The notes: generated by a model from the letters alone, not told the origin. Counted from the stretch's first letter, positions 25,069 through 38,028 are shown. The stretch: DNA of 64,000 nt from Serpula lacrymans var. lacrymans S7.9 (GCF_000218685.1 NW_006763298.1:630049-694048), one strand, 5' to 3'. A program made the numbers and translations.

Positions 25069-27236
25069 TCAGCCGAACCCAAATATCACGCCGAAGAGGT
25101 CCTTCCACCCTCTCTTCACAATAACTCTCGTCCTCCCACCATACTCGTCCCCAAGCCACTCCAAATATCGGGCGTCCAGGGAGCTCAGTGGCCCTAGCTC
25201 AAAGGACACCACATCTTTCGGAGCCAGGTATACCACTTTAATTTCAGAACTCGAAGAAGGCGAAGCCACTGGCTCGTCGGGTCCTGATGGAGGTAAGAAA
25301 CTAGCTAGGCGCGATAGCTGGAAGCAGGTGTTTGTATGGAAGGCCTGCAGGATAGCCATAGTCGTCAGCACTTGTCGCTCCCTCCGTTCGTCAGAGCTTA
25401 GATCCTTTGCGCTGATACTTCCAGGCATTGAGGAAGAAGTCAAGGCAGAAGACGAAGATGCTTCGCGACGATCCATTCGAGACATCAAGCTCCCACCGGA
25501 ATTTGACATACCACTTGATCGCCTCACTCCTTTGCCGGTCGGATTCGGTCTTCCTTCGATACCCATGCCAACATTCCGCACATAGGTCCCTCCTAACGAT
25601 AGATCGTCATCTCCTTCTAATCTCACACTACCCCAGTTTGCCATAGAGCCGTTCCCTGTCGAATATGACATCGCCGAGTTTCCCCTCCACGAACCAACCC
25701 AAAGTCCGGCACACACAATGCAAACGTCCTCGTATATTCTCCATGCATCTGTCCATGGTGAGACGACTTTAGACTTGCCATTAGCTCCGCCGGAGGCGCA
25801 GCAACATTCGCGGTCACATTGGTCTGCTCCATCAAGCTGGAGAAGACGATCTAGTTCGTTCCACTATAGAGAAGGGACGCACTCGCGCTGAGTTGAGTCG
25901 ACATGACAAGAAGGTGGGACTCACCAGTTTGACATCGCTCCAGGTGAATCGGATACTTGAAAGTCGGTGAGTAGGGCCTCGTGACCCTGTCGACTGAACA
26001 GGTTTGGATAGATAAAATGTAGGTCGCGACGCCTTTGAAGGTGTCGATGTCGTTAAATCAATCAAAAGATCATAATAATATGGCTTCTCTAGAAATATAG
26101 CATCCGTTGTGCCTGAGAATTTCTCGTCAACAACTAATTGCGGAACGAAGGCAGAACGAATGTTGAAACATACAGGCAATCCATCCGCGACCAGCCTTTC
26201 CTTCCTGGGTTAATTTGTCCAGATCACTCAATGTCACCATACCAAGAACGTTGGTATTTTCCCTGCATTTGCCCCTCAGCGTGTTGCCATAACTGCCGGA
26301 AGTACCCTCTTCGCTGTCATCGCCAACTTGGATTTGATAGCATATGTCGGCTGCGGCCTGGCAAAGTATACATGCGGCTTCAACAGGTGGTAGGGTAAAT
26401 ATGAGGATCCGCCGTCGCCCAAGCACGTGTTTATATAGGGTCAGCGCTGAAGGCCCTAGAATACGAAGGAGATGAGGGAGATGGAAGGTAGGGTTAGAAT
26501 CCGAAAAATCGATATCGGGCTATGAGAGCGCTCATGGTTAGAGTAACGAAGTCTAGGTATGCAAAGTTCTTACATTATCTAGCTCATGACTCCACCCTTT
26601 CCAGTCGCCTGCACCACCTAAGTCTGCCCTCCGGACTTTTCGTTCTTCAAAGAAGTTTCTAGCGGGTTCCCAATCAGCATCGTTTGGTTCTAGGATGCCT
26701 CTGTCTTCAAGGCTCGAGTAGATAGAATCGACCAAAACTCGAAGCGCAGTTATATGACGCCAGGGCCGCGGTCGATTGGATTTGACAAGAAGAATACCAA
26801 GAGATGACAGACGAAAGCCTCGTTGCCCGTGTTCCGTAGTCTTACGGCGACGAAAAACGCAGACGCCCGCATGACCGTCTTTCGTGAAGTATCTAGATAG
26901 GGCGTAAGAAGTGAGACAGCACACAGTGTAATGAGAACATACACGACATCCTGGTCGACTAAGTGTAGCCCGCTCGGTAGGGTACTGAATTCGACACCAT
27001 CCAAGTTGAAGCCTGTTAACCCAATGATCAGAACAAAGTCGTCGCACTAGTTACGAAGTTCACACACCATCGCTAGCTTTAAGACTCCAGTCCACAATAT
27101 TTCCTTTGGTGGGATGAAATGAAGCATGAAATATGGCAGCTGGTAGTATCAGACAGAAGGTTAGCGCTCAGATAATACTTTTGGCCGAAGAACATGTACA
27201 CTCACTTATATCTTGAGGAACTCGTCCTCGGTCCAT
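25069..27236 (-). CDS. DENND11/LCHN-like (DUF2347) DENN-fold protein
   Basis: DENN-type proteins act as Rab GTPase regulators on membranes; the yeast relative is thought to be Anr2. The start MDRGRVPQDI (27236) joins AAIFHASFHPTKGNIVDWSL, then GVEFSTLPSGLHLVDQDVVY and FTKDGHAGVCVFRRRKT, the uDENN-like opening of this family. RPWRHITALRVLVDSIY and PNDADWEPARNFFEERK follow, then FHLPHLLRILGPSALTLYKH and VLGRRRILIFTLPPVEAACI (cDENN core). NVLGMVTLSDLDKL leads into TDAIFLEKPYYYDLLIDL. The last part is Ser/Gly-rich and ends with KRGWKDLFGVIFGFG. About eight exons and 600 residues. Some internal splice sites were only partly resolved. Confidence 0.82.
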
Positions 27237-27448
27237 GATGGATCTACAAACCGCTCTCGAAAGTGGTGATGGTGGATAGAATACAACGAGCACAGCCGTA
27301 CACAAGGCAGATTGCCCTAGCCTGTGCAGGTGCCAGCAAGGTAACAGATGCGCCGGCAAGACACCGAATGGGCACGACCACAATTGGGTGTCACATCTCG
27401 TCACCTCGTCGTGTCACAGGGTGCCATCCTCCTGAAGGTCTGACGTCC
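27237..27448. promoter_or_regulatory. Divergent promoter, DENN-like gene / prefoldin 5
   Basis: Only 212 bp separate the start codons of the two divergent genes, so one short region must drive both. It is fairly GC-rich with no obvious TATA box, in keeping with housekeeping expression. Confidence 0.5.
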
Positions 27449-28079
27449 ATGGCATCGCCTGCATCTCAACCTCAGCAAATCAATGTCACCGACTTGGATC
27501 TTCCACAACTGTCCGATGTTAAGCGTCAGCTAGAAGAGGCATGTCAGACATGTAATATCATGGCCAATAAAGGCTTATAGCTTTATCGCACAGGAATTAA
27601 ACCATCTCACCAACTCATTTGCTCAACTAAAGCAAGCACAGGCCAAGTTCAAAGCATGCATCGAGAACGCGAGTGAGATAAAGCCGCAGAACAAAGGTAT
27701 AACTTTGTCAGTTTATGCATGCGATGAGCGATTTTATCTGATCCAACCGACACTAGGCACAACTATACTCGTCCCCTTGACAAACTCTTTGTACGTCCCG
27801 GGTCGTTTGAATGACACAGAAAACGTCATTGTCGATGTGGGCACCGGCTATTATGTGAAGAAGGTATTCTATCTTTCATTTGGGGTAGTCTCAATCCTGA
27901 TGCTACCTTTCCAGTCTCGAGCGCAAGCATCTAAATACTATCAGACGAAGGTGGATTACATCCGCACAAACTTGGACTCATTGCAGGAAACAATACAGAA
28001 GAAACAAGAAAACATGACCTTTTTGCTCAATGTCATGCAAGCAAAAATACAAGCTCAGTCTCAACCAGCCAAGGATTGA
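27449..28079 (+). CDS. GIM5: Prefoldin subunit 5
   Basis: Alpha-type subunit of the hexameric prefoldin/GimC chaperone that hands nascent actin and tubulin to CCT. The start MASPASQPQQINVTDLDLPQ is followed by LSDVKRQLEE. The next exon gives ELNHLTNSFAQLKQAQAKF (first coiled coil), then EIKPQNKGTTILVPLTNSLY, GRLNDTENVIVDVGTGYYV and the C-terminal coiled coil through NMTFLLNVMQAKI. The stop is at 28077-28079. Intron 1 (27539-27593) uses a GC donor (GAG|GCATGT) and AG acceptor: GT alternatives run into a stop, while the GC-AG junction gives the conserved LEEELNHL. About 155 residues, normal for the family. Confidence 0.93.
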
Positions 28080-28555
28080 CCAGTTTCTCTGGCGTAACAC
28101 TTGGATTACAATGAAGTACGAGAAGTTTAATATATATTGTATGTTGTATCATCATCATCAAGCAAACTAGAGAACTTCCCCACCAAACTTCTATGGTGCT
28201 TGCAATGTTGTTCGAGTCATTAATACCAGTATGTCTAAGCTTTCATTCGACTCGGACTTGGTCCTCTGGAACATAAGCTGGTAAGAATAATGTATATTAA
28301 CAACATATTGGCGATCTTTGTATGATTGCAATGTAGCTAGAAGAATATATATGAAGTTTGAAACAATATCACTAACACCACTGCCCCTTCACTTGGACAC
28401 TATAAAACGTATATGTCAGTGCGTGACAGGCGTTACGGGTTACACTGGACGGCGAGTCCGGAACTGTCCGGCAATAGTCGCGTGGCGTTTTCGTTGTACT
28501 CTCATACTATCTGTACTTCCATCCTCATCGTACTTTGGTTTCGCTGTCTACAGTA
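28080..28555. other. Prefoldin 5 / P1 intergenic region
   Basis: 476 bp holding the 3' end of the prefoldin gene and the promoter of the ribosomal P1 gene. T-rich and C/T-rich tracts occur just upstream of the P1 start, as common in ribosomal protein genes. No other feature seen. Confidence 0.4.
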
Positions 28556-29171
28556 ATGGTAAGCTCGTTTGGAGAATTTTGCTCTTCATTTGCAGTGATA
28601 TGCACGCGATGCGTATGATTCGTGATTTTGCGGTGATGGATGGATTGGGATGGGCATGGATGTGGCAAATACCCTCACGATGAACCATATCTAACGCAGT
28701 ATCTTTCTCCACGTTTCAGGCATCCACAGAGCAAGCACCCACTTACGCCGCCCTAATCCTCGCCGATGATGGCATTGAAATTACTGTAAGTTCTATATTC
28801 ACGCAGAGTAACGCTCCGAAAAAACTAAAGTGAAATCGTTCTTTGTTGATAGTCTGACAAAATCCTCGCGTTGACCACTGCCGCAAACGTCGATATCGAG
28901 CCAATCTGGGCATCACTGCTTGCTAAAGCTCTGGAGGGCAAAGACGTGAAAGACCTGTTGTCGAACGTCGGTGCAGGTGGTGGAGCACCTGCCGTTGGCG
29001 CACCCGCTGCTGCCGCCGGCGGTGCTGCTGCTGCTGAAGCACCAAAAGAAGAGGAGAAGAAAGAGGAAGAGAAAGAAGAATCGGACGACGACATGGTGCG
29101 TAGATATGTTTCAGTACAACAAATTGTTGCTCATCGTATTTTCAACTCAGGGTTTCGGTCTTTTCGACTAA
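28556..29171 (+). CDS. RPP1: 60S acidic ribosomal stalk protein P1
   Basis: Ribosomal stalk protein that pairs with P2 on P0 and recruits elongation factors. The start ATG at 28556-28558 is followed at once by a 161-nt intron. Exon 2 reads [18 protein letters not shown], then [20 protein letters not shown] and [19 protein letters not shown], the P1 dimerisation domain. An Ala/Gly hinge leads to a Glu/Lys-rich acidic tail. The last intron separates EESDDDM from GFGLFD, the stalk C terminus that binds translation GTPases, with TAA at 29169-29171. About 110 residues, as expected. The four-exon model relies on standard donors and acceptors. Confidence 0.94.
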
Positions 29172-29504
29172 ATTATATCTCTCGATATCCTTACTTTTCC
29201 GTGCTACATTCATATCATGGTTTCATCTACATATCGCGTTGTATCCCTCACTCTACACTTTACCGCGCATCACAAAAAAATCATGAAACTCATGTGTTGT
29301 ATGTGACCCCAAGTGTGCCCGGATGTTGGGTCAGCCAGCAGGAAGCGATTCAGGTGTCTCCAATTTTACTTTGCGTCTTGTTTCAGAGGGCTTCCTAAAG
29401 GACGAGTGGGGTAAACTTCGTGTTCAATGTGTTACAACTGTTTTCAACGCCTATTTCATGGATTACATTGGTGTGCTACCAGTGACTCAGATAGAGTCTG
29501 TTTA

Positions 29505-31697
29505 TCACGCTACTTTCCATGCCCAGAATGGACCTGAGAGTAGCGCACTCAGATAACGTATTTCTAAATCCAGAGAAATTGACATACCTAAGGGGTCCGG
29601 TCTCTCATGCTGTGCACCCGTCCACATGCCCAACAATCCTCCAGCAGCACCTGGGCCTCCAATCTGTACCGCCTCTGAGGACCACTCTGGCTCGATTGTA
29701 CCAGCAATAGTAGAGACCTTTGTGGATGGACACCGTCAGTAGAGGCTGGCTAGAAGAGAAACTGCACTTACTAAACTCCACCTTATTGTGCCATCCCCGA
29801 TCATACTGACCGTTCCTTTCATGAAGCGACTGGTTTCCAAACTCAAATCTGACCCCCGTGATTCACCCTCGACGTGTATGATGGGCAATCGCCGCTCGTT
29901 ACCACCCGGTGATGAAGATGAAGGTGCAGGCGGGGGTTTGGAGTATCCGACGACTTTCACAGTCATGGGGATAATTCGGAGAGCTTCTTGGATGTTTTCA
30001 CCCAAAAAACTATTGGCTCTCACCGGCAGCTGAGTAATTGAGAATCACACAGGAGTGTCAATGGTAGTTTCAAGCCAAGTTCTAAGCGCTTACGTTGTAG
30101 ACTGTAATGAGAGGATCAAATTCTCAGCGTGGTGATAGACAACGGAACATCGAAGACTTACTCAACAATTCACGATAGTCGAGCCAACATATGCAACGCC
30201 TAGACGAATAAATTTATAGTAACTTATTAGTGACTTATCAATTTGAAAAACTGAGTGGACTCACTTCCAGATACCTGCGACTCCAGCCCAGTCCCACCCC
30301 TCGCCATCCGACTCCCTGGCCTTACCTTTGCCATTATCCATACTATTAGGTCCTACACCATTTCCACTCTGCTTTTCATTCCAAGCATTCCAATATTCCA
30401 GAGTACCTCCTATACGCAAACATTCCATCCTTCTCAAAGCAGGAACAATCTCCCTAAGAGAGAAGTCCTCGTCGTCAGGCGACCTACGAGATACCTCTCT
30501 CAAGTTGGCTTCTAGGACAATCCTTGCAGACGCTAGCCAAACATAATCTGGCAGCAATTCTTCGGGTCTGATCGGAGGGCTGAGTTCAACGGGGCGATCG
30601 CCTTCATGTCCGGTGATGCGACCGACGATGAGCGAAATATCCTCTTCTTCCTCGTCTTCGCTATCTGATTCACTGCCCAAAAGAGAATAGGAAGCCCCCG
30701 ACATTAATGGTAAAGAAATATTATTATCTTTGCGGACGACGGGAAGGAAGGGGCCCCAGCAACGATCAGCTCTGAGATAACGCATATCATAAACCCTCCT
30801 CCGCGCGAGAGAGCGTGCGTCAACATATTGTTTCTTGACTAAAGGCAATTCAGACAAGGTAGAAGATACGTCTCCATCTTCAGATCTAGGACCCAGGATA
30901 GGAAGAAAACCTGTGCACGACACGAGTTTGTGGAAAAGGTAGGCCACCTCGGATCCCTGCCAATATGATGCAGATGTTAAACGGGGCTTGAACGATGTTG
31001 TGTCGTGGACATTTATAAACAGAGTTGCAAACAGCGTACGCGTGAGCTCGGCAGGAAAACCTCTAGCAAGGACTTCCTCGAGCCAATCAGTATTGCGACA
31101 TCCTACAACAGAAGGAAGCTGCGAGCAAAGTAGTAGAATCATAGGGGGAAACGGAGGAGCATCCGCCAGGTTGAAGCCGAGAGACGGAGTGGCGGGTACA
31201 AAAGATATTGTCGGAGAGGAAGGGAAGGGACTCGAGGTGGCGATAACAGAAAGGAGTGTCTTCAGCACCAATATTAGTTCCGGGGAGCTAATCAGACTAG
31301 TTTTTGCTGCCATAGAACGAGTAAAAGGACGACCTTTAACAGAACCAGACCGTGACGATGAGTTTATGGGGAGAGAAGTCGATCTTCTGAGGTACAATTT
31401 GGTTTGAATCCGAGATTGGTATTGTAACGCCCAGTTGAAAGAGTCAACATCAGAGTCTGGTAGCGCGATATCAAGCGCCCTGAGATGCTCCAAAGCTGGT
31501 CTTGGGTCGTCAAATGTGGAAAGAAATATCTCGCGCCAGAGACGCTTATCTGGGCCATGATAGACCAGGTTGTATAAGTATTTGCAGGTTTGAGAGAGTG
31601 CAGCAATAGAAGCTGGCCAGCCGCACGAAGCTGAAATAATGAGTATGTTCTCGAGAAGTTCTGCAGGGAACACCAAGATCCCCTTTGAGTACGCCAT
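29505..31697 (-). CDS. F-box domain protein
   Basis: Likely substrate receptor of an SCF ubiquitin ligase. The chosen start is MAYSKGILVFPAELLENI (31697), which opens directly into the F-box (LSQTCKYLYNLVYHGPDKRL, WREIFLSTFDDP). The reading could open 126 nt upstream, but that stretch does not look like the family. The large first exon continues through WLEEVLARGFPAELTRTLFA, an acidic run near 30650, and GWDWAGVAGIWK. Next come RCICWLDYRELL, an 8-nt exon (30094-30101), and LPVRANSFLGENIQEALRII. The 3' exons end GMWTGAQHERPDPLG and PFWAWKVA with a TGA at 29507-29505. That WAWKVA ending recurs in agaricomycete F-box proteins. The target is unknown. Convergent with RPP1, 333 bp apart. Confidence 0.85.
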
Positions 31698-32553
31698 CCT
31701 GAATGAGATGAGGTAAGGTTCGGCTGATAACAGTACTCCATCATGATTGAACCAACGCACTTGGGCACAGGCTCGGGTTGTATTTGTACAACCTCCAGTT
31801 CTAGAGAAAGAGACATATGTCACAACTACCCTATCGCAGGGGCCTTAAAGGCTTAACGGGCGATAGTAGTGATCGTGGTAGTAACATTTCATTCCGGCCG
31901 CTGCTGACGAGCGTGGCGGTTTCGAAGTGGGTCACTAGATCTAGTATAGGGTTAGGGTCTTGCTTCGTCAGAGCTAATAGTTATTTATCAGGAAGCAAGG
32001 TCGGCACTCAATATAACGCCTACATACTCAGAGATCGCAGTCATCGGAGGTCATCTAGACATGAACAAGAATCTCCATTGACAGTTTAACAATCCTCTCA
32101 ACCGGTCACATTATTTCTGCAAATTTCAAGTATATCAGTCTGCCCTGTCTTGTATCCGAAAATCTGGCTAAGGAATACCATCTTCAGCTTTCCAGAAGAC
32201 AGTCTCAGTGTAAACCCTCACTCATATTCAGAGCTCGTTACTTGACACTGGTCCTTTCAAGCTTGCATCCCGCGAAACAACATCGCATCAGTCTTTGAAG
32301 AGGTCACATCATCTTCACACGCATTTTGCTTCACATTTGCTGTTTTCCTTGGAAAAAAATCATATTGAAGGCAATCCATTGTCCCTGCAATTGTAAACGC
32401 GTCGTTGGTGTCATCTACCACAAAAAACCATTCCCTATTATGAAGAATTGAAAATGAAGTAAATCCAAGAATCGACAACTCCCTCTGTAGTTGTTGTAAT
32501 AGTTACGCATGGTTTTAAACGATGATGAAGTTTTCTAAGTGGCCTTTACAACT
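31698..32553. other. Intergenic, F-box upstream / cyclophilin downstream
   Basis: 856 bp. A stretch around 31760-32090 has an open plus frame with no family resemblance. The region must hold the F-box gene promoter and the cyclophilin 3' end; nothing else seen. Confidence 0.4.
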
Positions 32554-33377
32554 TCATACGGTTCCCGACGCGGTGATGGTGACCTTAGTTTTTGGCCGGC
32601 CACCGCTCGAACCCTGCTTTTCAATTTGCTTCACCACATCCATCCCATCAAGTACTTCACCAAAGACGACGTGCTTCCCATCCAGCCATGATGTCACGAC
32701 AGTCGTGATGAAGAACTAGAATAAAGCGAGAGTGAGTATCAGAATTTGAACGGGAGAGTGCACCGACCTGTGATCCATTGGTGTTGGGTCCTGCATTAGC
32801 CATGGACAGCAGACCAGGTTTGTTGTGTCGAAGAGTAAAATTCTCATCTGGCAATGAATTTGAGCACACGCGAACATCAAATTTCTGTTAAGAGCACGTA
32901 CCTGCAAATTTCTCCCCATATATCGACTTTCCACCGGTACCGTTGTTGCGAGTAAAGTCTCCACCCTGGAGCATAAACTAAGCATAGTCAGTCATCGCAT
33001 GTCGAGATTGGGGGAGTAGAAATGTAGTACATTGGGAATAACGCGATGGAAAGTGCTTCCAGAATAACCAAACCCATGCTGACCGGTAGCTAATTCCCGG
33101 AAGTTCCGTGCAGTTTTTGGCACAGCATCGTCGAAAAGTTTGAATATTATACGTCCAGACGGTTTTGAATCGATAGCGACATCGAACTACAAAGCTGACT
33201 TGTGAGTATGCTGTCGGTGTTAGATGAAGAAAATAGGTATGGAAACTAACAAATACATTGGCCCTACAAAGATACGAATGTGAGCATCCGCTCAAACCTC
33301 TTAATAAAAGAAGTGGCTCACATTGGAGTTTTAGCAGCCGAAGCTGAAGTGGTGAATCGTCGCAAAAATGAAGCCAT
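32554..33377 (-). CDS. Cyclophilin-type peptidyl-prolyl isomerase, probable mitochondrial form
   Basis: Cis-trans prolyl isomerase that assists protein folding and is the target of cyclosporin A. The start [18 protein letters not shown] (33377) is a basic, Ser/Thr/Ala-rich segment typical of a mitochondrial presequence. An intron divides the Met codon that begins MANVFFDVAID. The single-domain body reads [20 protein letters not shown], then [20 protein letters not shown] (catalytic Arg and FMLQGGDF), [17 protein letters not shown] and [12 protein letters not shown], ending ITASGTV with TGA at 32556-32554. The Trp needed for cyclosporin binding is present in WLDGKH. Four to five exons. A cytosolic form from the internal Met is conceivable. 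About 180 residues. Confidence 0.9.
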
Positions 33378-36300
33378 TGTGGTGGTGGAGGATAAATGGA
33401 AAGGAGGGTGGAAGGAAGTTAGGACGCAAAGAAATCCAAAGAGACTGAGCACACTGGCTGGTTACATAAGCAGAAACGAACCTACCACAAACAACGTCAA
33501 CTGGTCGTCAAAAAGGGTCGTAAAGAAAACGGGTATAAGTGCAGAGAAAAACAAAACGCAAGGGCTGGGATATATTGGCTCATCTGCAACCGCTAGTAAG
33601 CTTTTATATGTTTATGAGCTGCTACCATCTGACCGGTAAATCTCAGCAATGCGGCGCCAGTGTAGCCTTCATTCAGGCAATAACTTGGATCAGTCTCGCG
33701 GAATGGCAAGAGATACGTGTTGGAAACAGGGTGACTTCCAGACCAGGGACTTATTCCGATCACGAACAATTCGTATGCTCCCCCGTGGGTCTAGACGGTA
33801 AGGTGACTGTGTACCGGTATTAGTTCCGAGATACTCGACTTCCGCAGCAGCAGGTGTTCTTGAAGCAGCCTCTCTTTATCCTGGAAATTGGCGCGATCGT
33901 TTGGCCAAGCACACAAAGGAGTCACGAGAAGCACGCTTTCATCCCGGACAATCTTGTGATAGGCTCACAGAACCCATTGTCTTATGCTTCATGAGAAAAT
34001 ACGAAAGATTATTCTTCGTAGACGTTATCAAATGATAGGAACTGTAAACAGCAGACCCATTTTTGATACATTTCATTATGATCCCTTTCGGTGGTTACAA
34101 TATATATATCCCACAGGGGTAATGTCGACAGCTTTTGCCAGGCAGCTTGTTTAAGAGTTCCCGAGGCGCAAGGATGCATCGCTGTGGGACGTTTCGCAGC
34201 CTCATCATCCCATAATAATAACGTCAATTTTAGATGTCGCTAAAAAGGAAATATAGATGCTCTGAATAATGGAGAATATAGTATCGCGTAGCGGTCTAGA
34301 TTCTTAGAGAATGAAAAGAAGGTCACAAGGGGGACTCACTATTGGGGGCCGGGAACCGAGAAGTAGAATGAATGATATCGATCAGAAGCGCCTCTTTTCA
34401 ACCTCGAAGTTTGAAAGTGCGGCGATGACCTTGATTGAATAGCTGTGAAGCGAAGATCCTAGGACAGTGGCGGAGTCATAGCGCCATGTGCCTTCACGCA
34501 AGGTCTTCATTTGCCGACAGTGGAAGTGGAAAGGGGATGTAGTTGTAAAACCATATGCTGAACAAAGTGGCGATGCTCGCAGACTTGTTGTAGTTCCAAG
34601 GACAGGAACATTTAAGCATGCGACGGCAGTGGACTTGCGGTCCGATGCCGCATCACAAAGGTACTACAATTGAGTGAGACTCTTGATGAAGTTCTTGATC
34701 ATATCGAAACTCGTGCAGTGCTGATCGTTATGGCAAACAAAAGGCAGTCAGGCTAATCGTATGATAAGTAGCGAACAAAAACTATCATGAACTCACTTCC
34801 GAAATCGGTGTCTGGACGGGAAAACGAAGTTGCGTCTAAAATTGCACATGCTAGAAGGTGATTATCAGTAGCTCTCCAACCATAACGGTCGACGGAGTAC
34901 CCCTATGATGGAAATGGGGTGGTATCTTATGGGTAAATGCGTAGGACGTAGCTACTATTAGCACCAAAAGAAGGCATGTGGGAGAGAGAAACTTTCATGA
35001 ACGTGATGGAGAAGGGGGAAAAACAATTTCAGCTCACCACTGCACAGGCTTCACCCTGCTTCATCGCTACATAAAGCACTAATTGCGCCCATAATGATAT
35101 CCGAGACATGATGCTTATCAGTGGCCATCGACACCGGTCACCGGTCATCGTCCTGTCGTAGTATCGCATCACTGTAAGTGGCAACCCTGGTTGATAGCGT
35201 TCTATCAAGCTCCGCGTGTGGTTTTGCAGTACCAAAGTGTCTGTACTGGGAATTCTGAGGAGAACCGCATCGAAGTCCAAAAGAACCTTAGAAACTCCTT
35301 GCCATCCATGTCGTACTCGGCGCTTGACGGTAATTATTCAACAAGACGGCAACCAAAATCCCAGGCTGCCCGCTGCAGGAACGTGATCATAGCAAAGCAC
35401 ACTCCTCTCCCAGTCACCACTTCATATGACCATCACGATTATAGCCCTTTATTTTCCGTTACGAATAGTCGACACTGACTGCAAAGTGTTTGGGATGGAT
35501 TACAGGAACTTTCACCCCCGAATTCGCGAACTATCGTAAAATTTCCATGAATTCACGAGAGAATCAGAAATCTGCTGTAAGTCGCAATTGGATATGCAGT
35601 AAGATATAACTATTTGAACAGACTTCTATGTAGTTTAAATAGAGTGTCATCCGCGGGAGCTCTGCCATGCGAGCGGTATTAGAACAACTTCTCAGTGGAG
35701 AGACATATACCCGCCAACAACTGAAATTATCACGGCGGCAAAGCAAAGAATAATCGCACGACTAGAAGCTTGTCTCCACATGATCAAAGTGCTTGTACAT
35801 CCAGCCGTAGAGTCCATCAAAATGTTTCTCGACCAGATTTTTAATGACTACTCCATTCTATACAGTGTAATGGTCCCATCTCGACGATTGATGATTTGAA
35901 TCAGGATATATGATATATATCCTAAGGTTTTATAATCCCAGTGTTTGTCCTGCAACCAAGTGTGCCGCCATCTTGATATGGCATGGGCAGCAGATATCCG
36001 TGAGTCATGACATTGTCCCGATGGAAGGTCTTAGATATATACTTTCGCTCATTGCCCCGAAGGGACTGACTCGAATTTACTATTGAAAGCGGAGCTCCAT
36101 CAGTTGAACAGCCTTGAGTATGACTCCTGGGTTTGCTCTGGTTTGTCTCGGGGGAATAAAACCTTACAACAGGATGCAAATTTAGTGCCTATCACCTCTT
36201 TCGGAATTTACGTCGTGCGGCACGAATAGGTTTGGTAGTGGTAATAACGTCGGTTCTGGGATGTTTGCCGCCTGGGATATTTTTATAGGATGTTCAGCTG

Positions 36301-38028
36301 ACTGGATACGACCCTGCTATTGGTGACTGGGTATGGCCTCAAGTTACGTGACTCCTTGGCGATGTATACCTTGTGCAGCATGTAATACTCATTGTCAATA
36401 CTTTGCAGGTGGACGAAATTGCCAAATCGATTTCCCAGTCCTTTTCGATGATTCACTCTTAAGGATTTTTTCTGCATTTCGGGATCAGAATTCTGTGTAC
36501 GCTCGCCATACTTTTGTGTTAACGAAAGATTCACACTGTGGATTCGAAAATCTTATTGTCATGTGTAGCCAAATCTTCCGTTACACGTAAAGGTGAGCAT
36601 TCCTCGGCATCTATTTAGCTACTTACTCCTTTTCGGCTGTTGATATCCCTGTACGCTGTACGTTGGTGCTGACCTGAGAGTAAGCTCCGAGTCTCCCATC
36701 ACTTTTGTTGACATTTTTGTGAACTGAAATAATTACAGGAACCAATGTTAACCAATGGCGGAAATTTAATCGTTTTAATTGGCTCAGGAGGTGTGTAATC
36801 TGCTTTCGGGCGCATCCGCTCAAGCTCCTCTTTAATGATGCAGTGATTGGAGTTCCAGTATTGCCTTAAGTTTTGCCCTCAATGTGCTCTTGAGTAATTG
36901 CCGTCGCCACTTGAACACCGCTAGTTGGCACAGCTGGACGCCTTCTGCTGTATTGGACATTTACATTCTCCGAGGGCGGACGAGGTAATCAAGCTTTCCA
37001 CCTTTATTGCTGAATCATCGCCCTCAATTTGGCTTGGATATAACCGACAGAGAGGGGCAGATTTCACCGCTGTCCGCGGGGTATATCGTTGACCCCATCC
37101 GTGCACTCTTGGCTTGCTATAATCCGATATGTTTCGTATCCCGTCATATGTGGGACACCGTCGCCAACTTGAGCACCTTACTAGGAACTCAGCACTCGTG
37201 ATCAGAATACTTCCTCGAGATCCGACAGCCATTGCATCCAGTCTCGTTTTCCTCCGCTAGTCGACTTGTTCAGCTTGCCTCGGAGGCTTTGTATCCGCGG
37301 CACAGAAACCCAATCGTTAAATCTGGGGGAAACGTGTTATGACATGAGGCGAAACAAAATACGAAATCGTGGTAATTTATGAATTTCTTCCGAGCCGCCC
37401 ATCAGCCATGATTGTGAATTTTGTTGAAGAGCAAGGAAGTGAGTATAAGGTTACATTTGTGTATTTATGCCGCGCCGTGATGCCTCATATATAATCCTAG
37501 GTCACTACCATTATTACAAAGCATGTTCTATTCACAGCTTAGGTTGATTATCTACCCTAGGACAAAGAGTACAGAAATTGTGATTAATCCGTTCGTGTTA
37601 GGCGATAGCTCTTCAACAGTAAGTCGATTGCTCATGGTCACATTGATTGATTCGCCAGTGATGCGACTACTACTTCTAGGCTTGCTCTGAAGGCCTACGC
37701 ATCTATGAAGGATGATGTAACGACAAGCTCAGAGCGGGGCAGCTGCGACTCTAAGAAGTAACATAACGACATCCAATTAGATTTGTATAAACCACATTAA
37801 ACTCGACATATCATCTCCGTGACGCTCCCTAGGATAAATCCATCCTTTCTTACAATATCTCATGGGTGGGAGCCTGAGAGATAGAAATCGATAATGAATC
37901 TACAAATAGTCAGCTAAATTTATGTTGAAGTGCGTTCAACAATATGATGTCACTATTCTCTTTTTTCACTGTCGTCATTTTTACTTCTTGGTCACATGAC
38001 CTATCCTTTATCTTTCGTCGCATTTTGT
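33378..38028. other. 4.6 kb without a supported gene
   Basis: Only short open stretches on either strand, none with a recognisable domain, no tRNA and no clear repeat unit. It forms the border between the gene-dense left part and the transposon-rich right part. Old decayed repeats are likely but I cannot identify them. Confidence 0.4.

Noticed and set aside
1..33400. Secondary-metabolite or other functional gene cluster
   Set aside because: No backbone synthase or shared pathway; neighbours are unrelated housekeeping genes.
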